A stretch of 12,895 bases of DNA from JBOHHR01 sp050740975 (GTDB taxonomy: Bacteria; Pseudomonadota; Gammaproteobacteria; JBOHHR01), in the NCBI GenBank assembly GCA_050740975.1, contig JBOIEE010000079.1, positions 1 through 12,895 on the forward strand. The letters are read 5' to 3'. The position numbers were made by a program, and so were the translations under genes. The stretch's first letter is position 1. Every line of letters starts with the position of its first letter. The notes below the pieces were generated by a model. The model did not search any database. It had not been told where the DNA came from and saw only the letters and a program-made list of their open reading frames with translations. Shown here in pieces: positions 6,250 to 12,895 of the stretch.

Positions 6250-6627
6250 CTATGATTCCGCTGCTGTCCCTGGCCGCCCGGAGCGCCTCAGGCGCTGCTT
6301 CTTCCGCCGATAGTTCGCCGTCATGAACGCGTGCCATTGTCCGTCATCGCCCAGCACATGCGATGTCATCACCCGGTGGTCGCCGCTCTTTAGCTCGATC
6401 ACGTCCTTGTACTTCGCCAAGGCCCCATCGCCAATGCAGCTCGGGCCCTCGGCGTTGAGTGTCAGCATGTTTTTCTGCTCATCCAAGGCCCCATCGTACA
6501 CCCACAGGTAGGTCATCATCGATCCCACCCAGGTCCCCACGTACCGCTGCTTTTGCGTGTCATAGCCCAGCGTCATCAAGGTTGTCGCCATACCTCCGCC
6601 GGGCTGCTCATCGCCGGGCTCCCGCAC
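6250..6627 (-). pseudogene. DUF1579-family protein, C-terminal part fused to end of ABC gene
   Basis: From about 6613 the frame reads PGGGMATTLMTLGYDTQKQR, then YVGTWVGSMMTYLWVYDGAL and DHRVMTSHVLGDDGQWHAFM with a final YRR, the typical second two-thirds of DUF1579 (lipocalin-like) proteins. The first 45 or so residues (normally HxWLxxLxGEWxxE) are missing. Instead the frame opens inside the last codons of the ABC ATPase gene, which it overlaps by 20 bases. The tail after YRR (KKQRLRRSGRPG...) is longer than usual. A deletion that removed the ABC permease and the N-terminus of DUF1579 explains this. It could still be translated from the ATG at 6627 or one further inside. Confidence 0.75.
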
Positions 6628-7546
6628 GCTCGCTCACCAGGCTGACGAATATCTCTTCCAGCGAGCTCTGGCGGGTGTTCAGGTCCTTGAATCCGATCCC
6701 CAGATCGCTCATCCGCTTGAGCAGCGACGGGATACCGGCGCGCTCGTCCTTGGCATCGAAGGTGTATTCCAGCTCGCTCCCTGCGTTATTCAGCGCCAGG
6801 CGCCAGTCACCCAATTCGGCGGGGATCGCCGCTAAGGGCTCCAAAAGATGCAGCGTCAATTGTTTCTTGCCGAGCTTCTTCATCAGCTCGGCCTTTTGCT
6901 CGACCAGGATCACCTCGCCTTTGCGGATCACCCCGATCCGGTCGGCCATTTCTTCGGCCTCGTCGATGTAGTGAGTGGTCAGGATAATGGTCACGCCGCC
7001 GTCGCGCAGGCGCCGCACCAGCGCCCACATGTCGCGGCGCAGCTCCACGTCCACGCCCGCCGTCGGCTCGTCCAGGAACAGGATCTCCGGTTCGTGCGAC
7101 AGGGCCTTGGCGATCATCACGCGCCGCTTCATACCGCCCGACAAGGTCATGATCTTGTCCTTGCGCTTGTCCCACAGCGACAGGTCGCGCAGCACCTTCT
7201 CGATGAGCACCGGGTCCGGCGCGCGCCCGAACAGCCCCCGGCTGAAGCTCACCGTCGCCCACGGCGTCTCGAAGGTGTCGGTGGTCAGCTCCTGCGGCAC
7301 CAGGCCGATCGTCGAACGGGCCGCGCGATAGTCGCGCACGATGTCGTGGCCGTCTGCGACCACCACGCCCGTCGTCGGAGTGACGATCCCGCAGACGATG
7401 CTGATCAGTGTCGTCTTGCCCGCGCCGTTGGGACCCAGCAGGGCGAAGATCTCACCCGTACGGATCTCGAGATTGACGTTCTTCAGCGCCTGAAGACCCG
7501 AGGCGTAGGTCTTCGTCAGGTTCGAGATGGAGACGATCGGCCGCAT
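6608..7546 (-). CDS. ABC-2 type transporter ATP-binding protein (YadG-like)
   Basis: This intact 312-residue ATPase shows all nucleotide-binding motifs in order: Walker A GPNGAGKT (residues 38-45), Q-loop VPQE (Gln85), signature LSGGM (135-139), Walker B ILFLDE (155-160) and H-loop His192 in TTHYIDEAEE. The segment MKRRVMIAKALSHEPEILFL and the C-terminal LEEIFVSLVSE closely resemble E. coli YadG and other ABC-2/DrrA-type exporters, which form a complex with a six-helix permease (YadH-like). No permease gene follows: the stop CGATGA contains an ATGAGCAGC that could be its former start, after which DUF1579 sequence begins. The ATPase thus appears orphaned. It starts 43 bases after the sigma gene and is probably transcribed with it. 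The transported substrate is unknown. Confidence 0.95.
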   Translation of the reverse strand: MRPIVSISNLTKTYASGLQALKNVNLEIRTGEIFALLGPNGAGKTTLISIVCGIVTPTTGVVVADGHDIVRDYRAARSTIGLVPQELTTDTFETPWATVSFSRGLFGRAPDPVLIEKVLRDLSLWDKRKDKIMTLSGGMKRRVMIAKALSHEPEILFLDEPTAGVDVELRRDMWALVRRLRDGGVTIILTTHYIDEAEEMADRIGVIRKGEVILVEQKAELMKKLGKKQLTLHLLEPLAAIPAELGDWRLALNNAGSELEYTFDAKDERAGIPSLLKRMSDLGIGFKDLNTRQSSLEEIFVSLVSERAGARR

Positions 7547-7589
7547 CCGCTAAGCGTATCGCAATCGCACGGTTCGCGCGCTCCCCGAC

Positions 7590-8840
7590 TCAATCCGGAA
7601 GCTCGGCCAGTCGTCGCTCGAGAAACCGCCGCTCCGGCTCCTGCCGCGTGAGGCCAAGGGCGCGTTCGTAGGCGGCTCGCGCTTCGGCCGTTCTTCCCAG
7701 CCGCCGGCACAGGTCCGCCCGCGCCGCGTGCGCCAAGTGGTAGTCCGCGAGATCGCCGCGCGCCAGGATGGCGTCGATCAACGCGAGACCGGTCGCAGGG
7801 CTATCGCGCATCGCCACCGCCACAGCGCGGTTCAGCGCGATCACAGGTGACGGATCGACCCGCGCTAGTACATCGTAGAGCCCGACGATCTGCGCCCAGT
7901 CGGTCGCCGCTGCGTTGGGCGCCTCGGTATGCACCGCGGCGAGCGCCGCTTGCAGCGTGTAGGGGCCAAAGCGGCGCGACGACAGGGCCCGCTGCACAAG
8001 CGCGGTCCCTTCCGCGATCTGATCCCGGTTCCAGAGCGAGCGGTCCTGATCCTCCAGAAGGATCAGATCCCCCGTCAGCGAGGTGCGGGCGGCACGCCGC
8101 GAGTCGTGCAAGAGCATGAGCGCGAGGAGGCCCATCGCCTCCTGCTCCGGCAGTAACTCGATGAGCAACCTGCCTAAGCGGATCGCCTCGCCCGAGAGAT
8201 CGGCCCGCGTCAGCGACCCGCCCGAGGACGCGGCGTAGCCCTCGTTGAAAACGAGATAGATCACGCGCAGCACGGTGTCCAGCCGGTCTGGCAGATCGGC
8301 CTGTGTCGGCACCTGATAGGGAATGCGCGCGTCGCGGATCTTCGCCTTGGCGCGCACGATGCGCTGCGCCAGCGTGGGGGCGGGTGTGAGGAAGGCGTGG
8401 GCGATCTCCTCGGTCGTGAGGCCGCACACCTCGCGCAGCGTCAGCGCCACCTGCGCGTCCGCCGATAGGACCGGGTGGCAGCAGGTGAAAATGAGTCTCA
8501 GCCGGTCGTCCTCGACGCTTTCTTCTTCCCTCGCTGCAGTGTCATCGCTGGCGGTGTCGGCTTGCTCGGCGACATCCTCCAGCGCGTCTAAACGGGCGCG
8601 CCGGCGCAGACCGTCGATGCCCTTGAAACGACCGGCCGACACCAGCCACGCCCTAGGATTAGCGGGCACACCATCGCGCGGCCACTGCTCGAGCGCCGCC
8701 CTGAACGCATCGTGCAGCGCCTCCTCGGCGAGGTCGAAGTCGCCAAGCAGCCGGATCAGGGTGGCGAGGACGCGGCGCGATTCGGCGCGGTAGACGGCGT
8801 CCACCGTTTCGCTCACCCCTCCGGCAACGCCGACGGTCAT
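7590..8840 (-). CDS. ECF sigma factor with TPR-like C-terminus (DUF6596/COG4941, ECF42-like)
   Basis: With the ATG at 8840 the protein has 416 residues. Region sigma2 (about 13-81) contains AEEALHDAFRAALEQWPRDG and NPRAWLVSAGRFKGIDGLRR. After an acidic linker, sigma4 (about 113-166) carries CCHPVLSADAQVALTLREVC and TTEEIAHAFLTPAPTLAQRI, and a long helical C-terminus follows (VFNEGYAASSG, LLxLMLLHDSRR, WAQIVGLYDVL, NRAVAVAM) that ends in TPR-like repeats. This is the SigJ/ECF42-type architecture, in which the C-terminal extension rather than a classical anti-sigma factor is thought to control activity, and DGPF (YCII) proteins are usual neighbours. The frame stays open to 8975, but that extension overlaps the end of the VOC gene and lacks similarity. 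It lies 65 bases after that VOC gene and directly before the ABC ATPase. Confidence 0.93.
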   Translation of the reverse strand: MTVGVAGGVSETVDAVYRAESRRVLATLIRLLGDFDLAEEALHDAFRAALEQWPRDGVPANPRAWLVSAGRFKGIDGLRRRARLDALEDVAEQADTASDDTAAREEESVEDDRLRLIFTCCHPVLSADAQVALTLREVCGLTTEEIAHAFLTPAPTLAQRIVRAKAKIRDARIPYQVPTQADLPDRLDTVLRVIYLVFNEGYAASSGGSLTRADLSGEAIRLGRLLIELLPEQEAMGLLALMLLHDSRRAARTSLTGDLILLEDQDRSLWNRDQIAEGTALVQRALSSRRFGPYTLQAALAAVHTEAPNAAATDWAQIVGLYDVLARVDPSPVIALNRAVAVAMRDSPATGLALIDAILARGDLADYHLAHAARADLCRRLGRTAEARAAYERALGLTRQEPERRFLERRLAELPD

Positions 8841-8905
8841 CAGTCGCCTGCCCCAGGTCTTCCCGAGTAGATCCGAGAATGCCTGCCGCCGCAGCGGCAA
8901 GGTTC

Positions 8906-9301
8906 CTAGGCGGGATTCTGCATGTTGTAGGTGATGGCGCTGATCATGGCTCCTTGCGGGTCCTGAATCACACAAAAGCGGCCGACGCCGGGGATGTCCT
9001 GCGGACCAAAGCAGACTTTGCCGCCCAGCTCCAAGGCGAGCTTGGCGCTAGCATCCACGTCGTCCACCGTGACATAGACGCCCCAGGATGGTGGCATGCC
9101 TTCATCACCGGGCGGCCGAGCCATGATGCCGCCCATCTGCTCCCCGCCGTATTTCACCAGGGTGTACTCCATGCCTGGCATAGGCGCGGGCTCCAGGGTC
9201 CAGCCGAAGAGCTTGGTATAAAAACGCTTGGCTGCCGAAACGTCGGTTGTCAGCAGTTCGCACCAGCTAAATGCGCCGTGGAGTTTGTATTTGTTGTTCA
9301 T
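8906..9301 (-). CDS. VOC-family protein (COG3324-like)
   Basis: This 131-residue protein opens with GAFSWCELLTTDVSAAKRFY and TKLFGWTLE, then MPGMEYTLVKYGGEQMGGIM, WGVYVTVDDVDASAKLALEL, and GVGRFCVIQDPQGAMISAIT. This is the complete two-module VOC pattern of the COG3324 subgroup (predicted lyases or hydrolases related to glyoxalase). A near-perfect Shine-Dalgarno AAGGAGGT (complement of 9306-9313) lies four bases before the ATG, stronger than for any other gene in the block, so this may be the first efficiently translated gene of the surviving operon with the sigma factor. Its substrate cannot be told from the sequence. Confidence 0.92.
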   Translation of the reverse strand: MNNKYKLHGAFSWCELLTTDVSAAKRFYTKLFGWTLEPAPMPGMEYTLVKYGGEQMGGIMARPPGDEGMPPSWGVYVTVDDVDASAKLALELGGKVCFGPQDIPGVGRFCVIQDPQGAMISAITYNMQNPA

Positions 9302-9370
9302 AGATACCTCCTTAGTTTAATGGGTGAAAGCCTATCATATGCTGCCGAACGCAAACGCGGTTATCGGGCG

Positions 9371-9558
9371 TCACCAAGGATTGTATGTGCCGAAGTTCCA
9401 CAGATGGCCTTCCAAATCGCGGCAACTAAACCCCCGGCCCCGTAGTCCTCATCCTTGCTCTCGATTAAAGTCTAAGCACCCGCGGCTTTCGCGCGAGCAT
9501 AAACGACGTCAGCGTCATAGACGATGACGTACGCGCTCTGAGTTTCGGCGCCACCTGC
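9371..9558 (-). pseudogene. VOC-family (PhnB/YdeR-like) C-terminal remnant
   Basis: The minus strand from about 9558 reads AGGAETQSAYVIVYDADVVYARAKAAGA, then TAG, then in the same frame TLIESKDEDYGAGG. After a run of five G a second frame continues FSCRDLEGHLWNFGTYNPW and stops at 9371-9373. Together these are the second module of a PhnB-type VOC protein ending in the family's typical WxFGTYxPW. The first half is absent, because at about 9558 the sequence changes to the opposite-strand WD40 gene. A nonsense codon, a homopolymer frameshift and a truncation make it a pseudogene. It is the third VOC gene of the block. Confidence 0.75.
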
Positions 9559-11262
9559 CCGCGTGTGGGACCTCGCAACCGGGCGGCCGATCAACACCCT
9601 GCGGTTCCCGATCAACGCGGAACAAGAGGGCCGGCTGTTTGCGCTCGCGCTGCACCCGAACGGCCGCATCGTCGCAGTAGCGGGTTGGACCGGGTGGGAC
9701 TGGGACGGGGAGGCCTCCGTCTACCTGTTCGATGTCGATAGCGGGGAGATACTGCACCGCCTGCTGGGGCTCCCGAACGTGGTCGGTTTTTTAACCTTTT
9801 CCAGGCAGGGAGAGTTCTTAGCGGTCGGCCTTGGAGGCAGCGGCGGCGTACGAATATACAGAGCAACCGATCTCACGTTGATAGCCGAAGGAACGGGTTA
9901 CGGCCAAACCGTGCTCGAGATCGACTTCGATGCCGAAGGCCGCATGGTGACGACCTCGCTGGACAGCCATGTGCGCTTGTACGACAAGAGCTTCAAGCTG
10001 TTGAAGAAACAGCAAGTACATGAGCGTTTCACCCCGGTATTTGTCCGCTTCTCGCCCGATGGCACGAAGCTCGCGGTTGGCTCTTACTCGCCGCGAGTGG
10101 CGGTGCTCTCGGCGAATGTCCTCTCGCGGCTCTACATGCCAGGCAGCGAGATGCCGCACGCGCAGAAAAACCTACCGGGTGTGGCTTGGTCGCCGGACGG
10201 GCAGTCGCTCTATGCCATAGGTGATTTTACGGGCAGCGAGGAAACGTCCATCTATCGCTGGGAGGATGGAGGGCGTGGTCCGATGAGGGCGTTGCCCGCC
10301 GCGCGGCTGCGCATCACCGCCCTTGAGCCGCTTGCGGGACCGGCGCCTGGTTTATGCCGCCGAGGACCCCGTGTTGGGACTCATGGACGCGACCGGTGCT
10401 AAGGTGTGGTTTCAGGGTGCTGGGATCGCAGACTTTCGTGACATTGGGGAGACCTTGCGCGTCTCTCACGATGGTGCTGCCATACAATTCGCCTATGAAC
10501 GCGCTGGGAAGGATCTCGCCCATATCGCGGTTTTGGAATCTGAGGGGATTATGCCCGAACCCCTGCAATCCGAAGAGACTCTTGGGCCGATCACCGAGTC
10601 GCCCGGCCTGGCCGTTACGGACTTCAAAGATCACCTTGAACCAAAGCTCAACGGAAGACCTTTGTTTCTCGATCGCAGGGAGATTCGCGCAGCCTCGCCA
10701 TAGCGCCCAATGGTCAGTCGTTTCTGCTGGGTTCGGAATGGACGCTGCGGTTATTTGATCGCAAAGGAGGACTTTATTGGCAGGTCCCGTTATCGCAGAT
10801 CCCCTGGGCCTTGGCGATCAGTGGTAACGGTCGGGTGGCCGTTGCTGCGCTTTCAGACGGAACGATCCAGTGGTACAGCATGAAGAACGGGCGGGAGCTC
10901 TTTGCGCTCTTCCCATCTAAGCCACCGAGAGCAGAGGATCGGCAATGGATCGTCTGGACGCCGGACGGATTCTACGATTCCTCCGAGTATGGCGATAATT
11001 ACGTCGGCTGGCATATTAATCGCACTCGTGACCAAGCTGCCGATTTTTTCGTGCTGTCCAGTTCGAACGGGTTCTGTACCGACCCAGCGCCGTAGCCGAG
11101 TACTTCTCGTGCATGCTGGGCATGGTTGATATCGATTGTGCGGCCCTGTCCTCGCCCGATCTCTCGCGCCTCACGGCCAACGCGCCACCTCGGTTTGGCC
11201 TCTTTACGATAACACCCGAAGTACCGACTTCCGGTCGTGCGAAAGCCCTGTTGAGGGGATGA
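9554..11262 (+). pseudogene. WD40-repeat protein of the WD40-caspase type, truncated and frameshifted
   Basis: The reading starts abruptly at RVWDLATGRPI, a WD-repeat strand, and continues with blades such as LALHPNGRIVAVAG, LTFSRQGEFLAVGLGG, VRFSPDGTKLAVGS and VAWSPDGQSLYAIG. Frame changes occur at about 10336 (GCGGGAC, one extra G before RRLVYAAEDP), at about 10683 (before RSLAIAPNGQSFLL) and at 11044-11049 (a T run, one T short, before RAVQFERVLYRPSAVAEYF). The segment WIVWTPDGFYDSSEYGD then VGWHINRTRDQAADFF is the link typical of bacterial proteins with WD40 repeats followed by a caspase-like (C14) domain. That domain should come next but the frame stops at 11262. Both the start and the predicted effector domain are therefore missing. 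The individual repeats are otherwise well preserved, so loss looks recent. Confidence 0.8.
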
Positions 11263-11395
11263 ACAGCCTCATTTGCCCGACCAGTTGACAGCCTTTGGGA
11301 TCTCGGGCGGGATCGGTCATGGCTTGAAGCGCCTGTTCATGTCCCACCCACCCCTAGACGAGCGGATAGCCGCTCTACGCCGATTCGGCGGATAA
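11255..11395 (+). pseudogene. htpX: HtpX/M48-like metalloprotease, C-terminal stub
   Basis: From 11261 the frame reads EQPHLPDQLTAFGISGG, then GLKRLFMSHPPLDERIAALR and a TAA at 11393-11395. The motif LF-x-S/T-HPPL-x-x-RI-x-x-L is the conserved C-terminus of HtpX-like membrane metalloproteases. Catalytic HEXXH, membrane helices and everything else upstream are absent, and the stub abuts the end of the WD40 pseudogene. It is not a gene, only the scar of one. The assignment rests on one well-known motif plus correct position relative to a stop codon. Confidence 0.7.
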
Positions 11396-11966
11396 AATCC
11401 ACCCACGCTGGGCCATGGGTCAGCTACGAGCGTCAGTGCAGGGTTCGCCTGCGCGAGCAATCCTACACGGCTGTCGCTGAAGCGTTGGCGTACGAATTTA
11501 AGACGAACGTAGCGGCGTCGTAGGCCCGACGCTTTCGGCATACGGGATCCGGGCGCTCAAGGTGCTCGCCCGCGCTATCGGTTATTGCTATCTAGCCAGC
11601 GGCGGCTGCCTCTAAAGGGCTAGCCGTCACCCTACCGTAATAGGTAATTTGCTTTCCCGCTTTAGTTGTGTGTCTACATCCAGCTTTAGCCGGATACCTT
11701 GTGGCGGCTCAGACGGCCATACTAAGCATTAACGGAGTTCGAACGATCACGCGAGAGCTTCGGAGTCGAGCGATGGGTGCCGCGAGTGCCCGGCTTCGGG
11801 CAGGGATTGAATAGCGGCGACCATAGGTTCAGAGGTACGTGCTGACCACCGAGGCGTGTTTGCCGGTGGCGTTCTGCCTCGGGCGGAATGACCCCAAGGG
11901 CGTGACCACTGAATACTCTCGACTTTGTGATCACGCGCATCGTTCTCGCGGCAGCGGCCTATGGAC
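11396..11966. other. About 570 bases without a recognisable gene
   Basis: I read all frames. Short open frames exist on both strands (for example 11396-11518 plus, 11747-12040 minus), but none shows a family motif or a convincing ribosome site. A small hairpin, TGCCCG-GCTT-CGGGCA, lies at 11787-11802, without a T tract. The stretch may be further gene debris too degraded to name. Confidence 0.4.
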
Positions 11967-11998
11967 GGCAGATCATGTTGGAGGCAGATCATGTTGGA
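11967..11998 (+). repeat. 16-bp tandem duplication over a ribosome site and start codon
   Basis: GGCAGATCATGTTGGA occurs at 11967-11982 and again, exactly, at 11983-11998. Each copy contains an ATG followed by TTGGA. The second ATG (11991) opens the small membrane protein, and the GGAGG spanning the end of copy one and start of copy two serves as its Shine-Dalgarno. The first ATG (11975) opens a different frame, because 16 is not a multiple of three. Confidence 0.9.
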
Positions 11999-12155
11999 GT
12001 GGCGTTTTGTATTGGTCCTAGTAGCCACAGTGGCAGTCATCGCCTTTGCGATCGCCTACGCAAGAGGCGGCACCACATCGAAGAATGACCCAGTCCCCGA
12101 AGACGATGTGAAGATGGGCAAGATCCCATTAGACCGAGAAAACGACAGGAGGTAA
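11991..12155 (+). CDS. Small single-helix membrane protein
   Basis: The 54-residue product has a short N-terminus (MLEWR), one hydrophobic helix (FVLVLVATVAVIAFAIAYA) and a charged, Pro-containing tail (NDPVPEDDVKMGKIPLDREN). I chose the ATG at 11991 because GGAGG lies seven bases upstream; an in-frame ATG at 11961 would add ten unconvincing residues. The stop is followed by only three bases before the next start, and its last codons (AGGAGG) are the Shine-Dalgarno of the PDZ gene, so the two are translationally linked. I do not recognise the family. A single-helix membrane partner of the secreted PDZ protein is the simplest reading, but this is inference from position only. Confidence 0.65.
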   Translation: MLEWRFVLVLVATVAVIAFAIAYARGGTTSKNDPVPEDDVKMGKIPLDRENDRR

Positions 12156-12158
12156 CTC

Positions 12159-12629
12159 ATGTTTACGTTAAAAACTTATGGTTTCCTGTTGTTGTCGATG
12201 GCACTGGTGCTTATAGCGGCCAGCTTCAACGCGAGTGCATTGCGGAAGCAGGTCGGAGACAAGGTCTCGCTCGATGTCCTGCGTTGGTTGGGCACCAAAG
12301 AGCGGCTTACGGTGAAAGCAACGCTTGCCGAGGAGCTTACCACCGGTACACTCCCAGGCGAGATGAGAAATCCCCGCCTGGGCGTTCCGGACTTTGGAGA
12401 CATTCCGAGTGTTCCGCCCGTCAAAGTCGAGGGGGTGATGCTGTACGAGGTTGAAGGAGGGAGTCGGGCGGGGGCCAATGGCTTGCAGGGCGGCGACATC
12501 GTTATGTCCGTAAACGAACGGCCTGTCGCTGATCTGAGAGACTTCTTGGACCTGGTGAATCGAGAGCAGTCAGCATTGCTCCTGTACGTGCTCCGAGGTG
12601 ATATCGCCGCCTTCATAGTTGCGAAGTGA
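12159..12629 (+). CDS. Secreted PDZ-domain protein (DegP/Q-like without protease domain)
   Basis: This 156-residue protein starts with a signal peptide (MFTLKTYGFLLLSMALVLIA, cleavage likely after Ala27 in NASA). Residues 28-59 (LRKQVGDKVSLDVLR...LTVKATLAEE) look like the last strands of the first PDZ domain of Do-type proteases, where GxKVxLxVLRxG...LTVxxTLxE is typical. Residues 91-155 form a full PDZ domain: GVMLYEVEGGSRAGANGLQG, GDIVMSVNERPVADLRDFLD and LLLYVLRGDIAAFIV. The trypsin-like domain of DegP/DegQ (His-Asp-Ser, GNSGGP) is absent. Either an internal deletion joined a signal peptide to the PDZ region, or this is a genuine adaptor or chaperone-like PDZ protein. Start and ribosome site (AGGAGGTAACTC-ATG) are excellent and the frame is intact. 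Confidence 0.8.
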   Translation: MFTLKTYGFLLLSMALVLIAASFNASALRKQVGDKVSLDVLRWLGTKERLTVKATLAEELTTGTLPGEMRNPRLGVPDFGDIPSVPPVKVEGVMLYEVEGGSRAGANGLQGGDIVMSVNERPVADLRDFLDLVNREQSALLLYVLRGDIAAFIVAK

Positions 12630-12674
12630 CGGAGGCGGCGGCGAGGACAGTTGTAGTCCATGAATCCATCTATT

Positions 12675-12701
12675 AAGGGTACGGGTGTTAGCCCTTTTTT
12701 T
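12675..12701 (+). terminator. Probable intrinsic terminator after PDZ gene
   Basis: AAGGGTA at 12675-12681 pairs with TAGCCCTT at 12689-12696 with one bulged G, and a T tract runs to 12701. The stem is short, but position between the PDZ stop and the next start supports termination. Confidence 0.55.
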
Positions 12702-12723
12702 AGTTCTTTTGGGTAAGAAACAC

Positions 12724-12895
12724 ATGAAACGCCTCAGGTACCTAACCGGTTTTTGTCTGATCCTGAGCTCGATCCTGCCGGCCCCGCTGTTAGGCCAAGC
12801 CTACCGCGAACCCGCGGCGACCCGAACAGTGGAAATCGGTGAGCCCGAGCCTTTTTGTCCCAAGCCCCAAACGGAGTGGCGTGAGTCCCAGGTCA
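12724..12895 (+). CDS. Secreted hypothetical protein, 5' part only
   Basis: The frame opens MKRLRYLTGFCLILSSILPA and continues PLLGQAYREPAATRTVEI, running off the window end after 57 codons. The start has a Lys/Arg n-region, a hydrophobic core and a small-residue cleavage site (LGQA then Tyr), so a signal peptidase I substrate exported to the periplasm is likely. The mature part seen is Pro- and Glu-rich (GEPEPFCPKPQTEW). No strong ribosome site is visible, only GGGTAAG about nine bases before the ATG. I do not recognise the family. The terminator-like hairpin upstream suggests a transcription unit separate from the PDZ gene. Confidence 0.6.
   Translation, partial: MKRLRYLTGFCLILSSILPAPLLGQAYREPAATRTVEIGEPEPFCPKPQTEWRESQV

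Noticed and set aside
6848..7651. 267-residue plus-strand open frame opposite the ABC ATPase
   Set aside because: His/Arg/Gln-rich shadow translation of a clear ABC gene; no motif and no ribosome site.
8841..8975. N-terminal extension of the sigma factor frame
   Set aside because: The added 45 residues overlap the end of the VOC gene and lack sigma-factor similarity; the ATG at 8840 begins the normal sigma2 sequence.
9559..9669. N-terminal part of the minus-strand frame that ends in the VOC remnant
   Set aside because: Upstream of about 9558 it is the antisense of WD40 coding sequence; only the C-terminal part is VOC-like.
11317..11541. 74-residue minus-strand open frame
   Set aside because: It lies opposite the HtpX stub and has no recognisable motif or start signal.
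1..12895. tRNA, rRNA or riboswitch
   Set aside because: No cloverleaf, rRNA segment or known riboswitch core was seen on either strand by eye.

Overview
The window reads as a high-GC proteobacterial, probably gammaproteobacterial, accessory region in visible decay. The signs are a TusA-type sulfur carrier, a YadG-type ABC ATPase, DegP/Q-type PDZ and HtpX-type fragments, an IS91-family remnant and a REP-like double hairpin. The taxonomic call is an inference from gene types and I cannot narrow it further.

Layout. (1) 61-291: intact tusA-like gene. (2) 536-855, minus: two very small overlapping genes, the second a frameshifted DUF2283 protein; together they look like a toxin-antitoxin-sized pair. 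(3) 1043-1549: REP-like double hairpin beside an IS91-family transposase C-terminal remnant. (4) 1789-3114, plus: papain-like cysteine protease broken across three frames, with a tail of LPGG hexapeptide repeats and a Ca-binding-like loop, followed by a strong terminator. (5) 3394-9558, minus: a long co-directional set of small stress or resistance-type genes. In order of transcription these are a VOC fragment, an intact VOC protein, an intact ECF sigma factor with a TPR-like C-terminus, an intact ABC ATPase, a DUF1579 C-terminal fragment, DUF899, a SnoaL-like start fused to a RibD/DHFR-like end, a PhnB-like VOC protein, a decayed DUF4287-SRPBCC gene, a frameshifted YCII/DGPF gene, and a tiny CPAC protein whose tail looks like IS110 transposase. 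(6) 9554-11262, plus: WD40-repeat protein broken by three frameshifts that has lost its expected C-terminal caspase-like domain. (7) 11255-11395: C-terminal stub of an HtpX-like protease, then about 570 bases with nothing recognised. (8) 11991-12895, plus: a one-helix membrane peptide, a secreted PDZ protein that looks like DegP/Q without its protease domain, a possible terminator, and the start of another secreted protein.

How the parts relate. ECF sigma factors of the DUF6596/COG4941 type are commonly encoded next to YCII/DGPF, VOC, SRPBCC, SnoaL and DUF899-like genes, so the minus-strand block looks like one such island. The sigma factor, the ATPase, DUF899 and two VOC genes are still open, but the DGPF gene is frameshifted, the ABC permease is missing, and several neighbours survive only as pieces joined at sharp junctions. 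The dominant signal of the window is therefore erosion by deletions and small indels, many in homopolymers, rather than an intact new system. The most interesting intact or near-intact items are the DUF2283 pair, the LPGG-repeat protease architecture and the stand-alone secreted PDZ protein.
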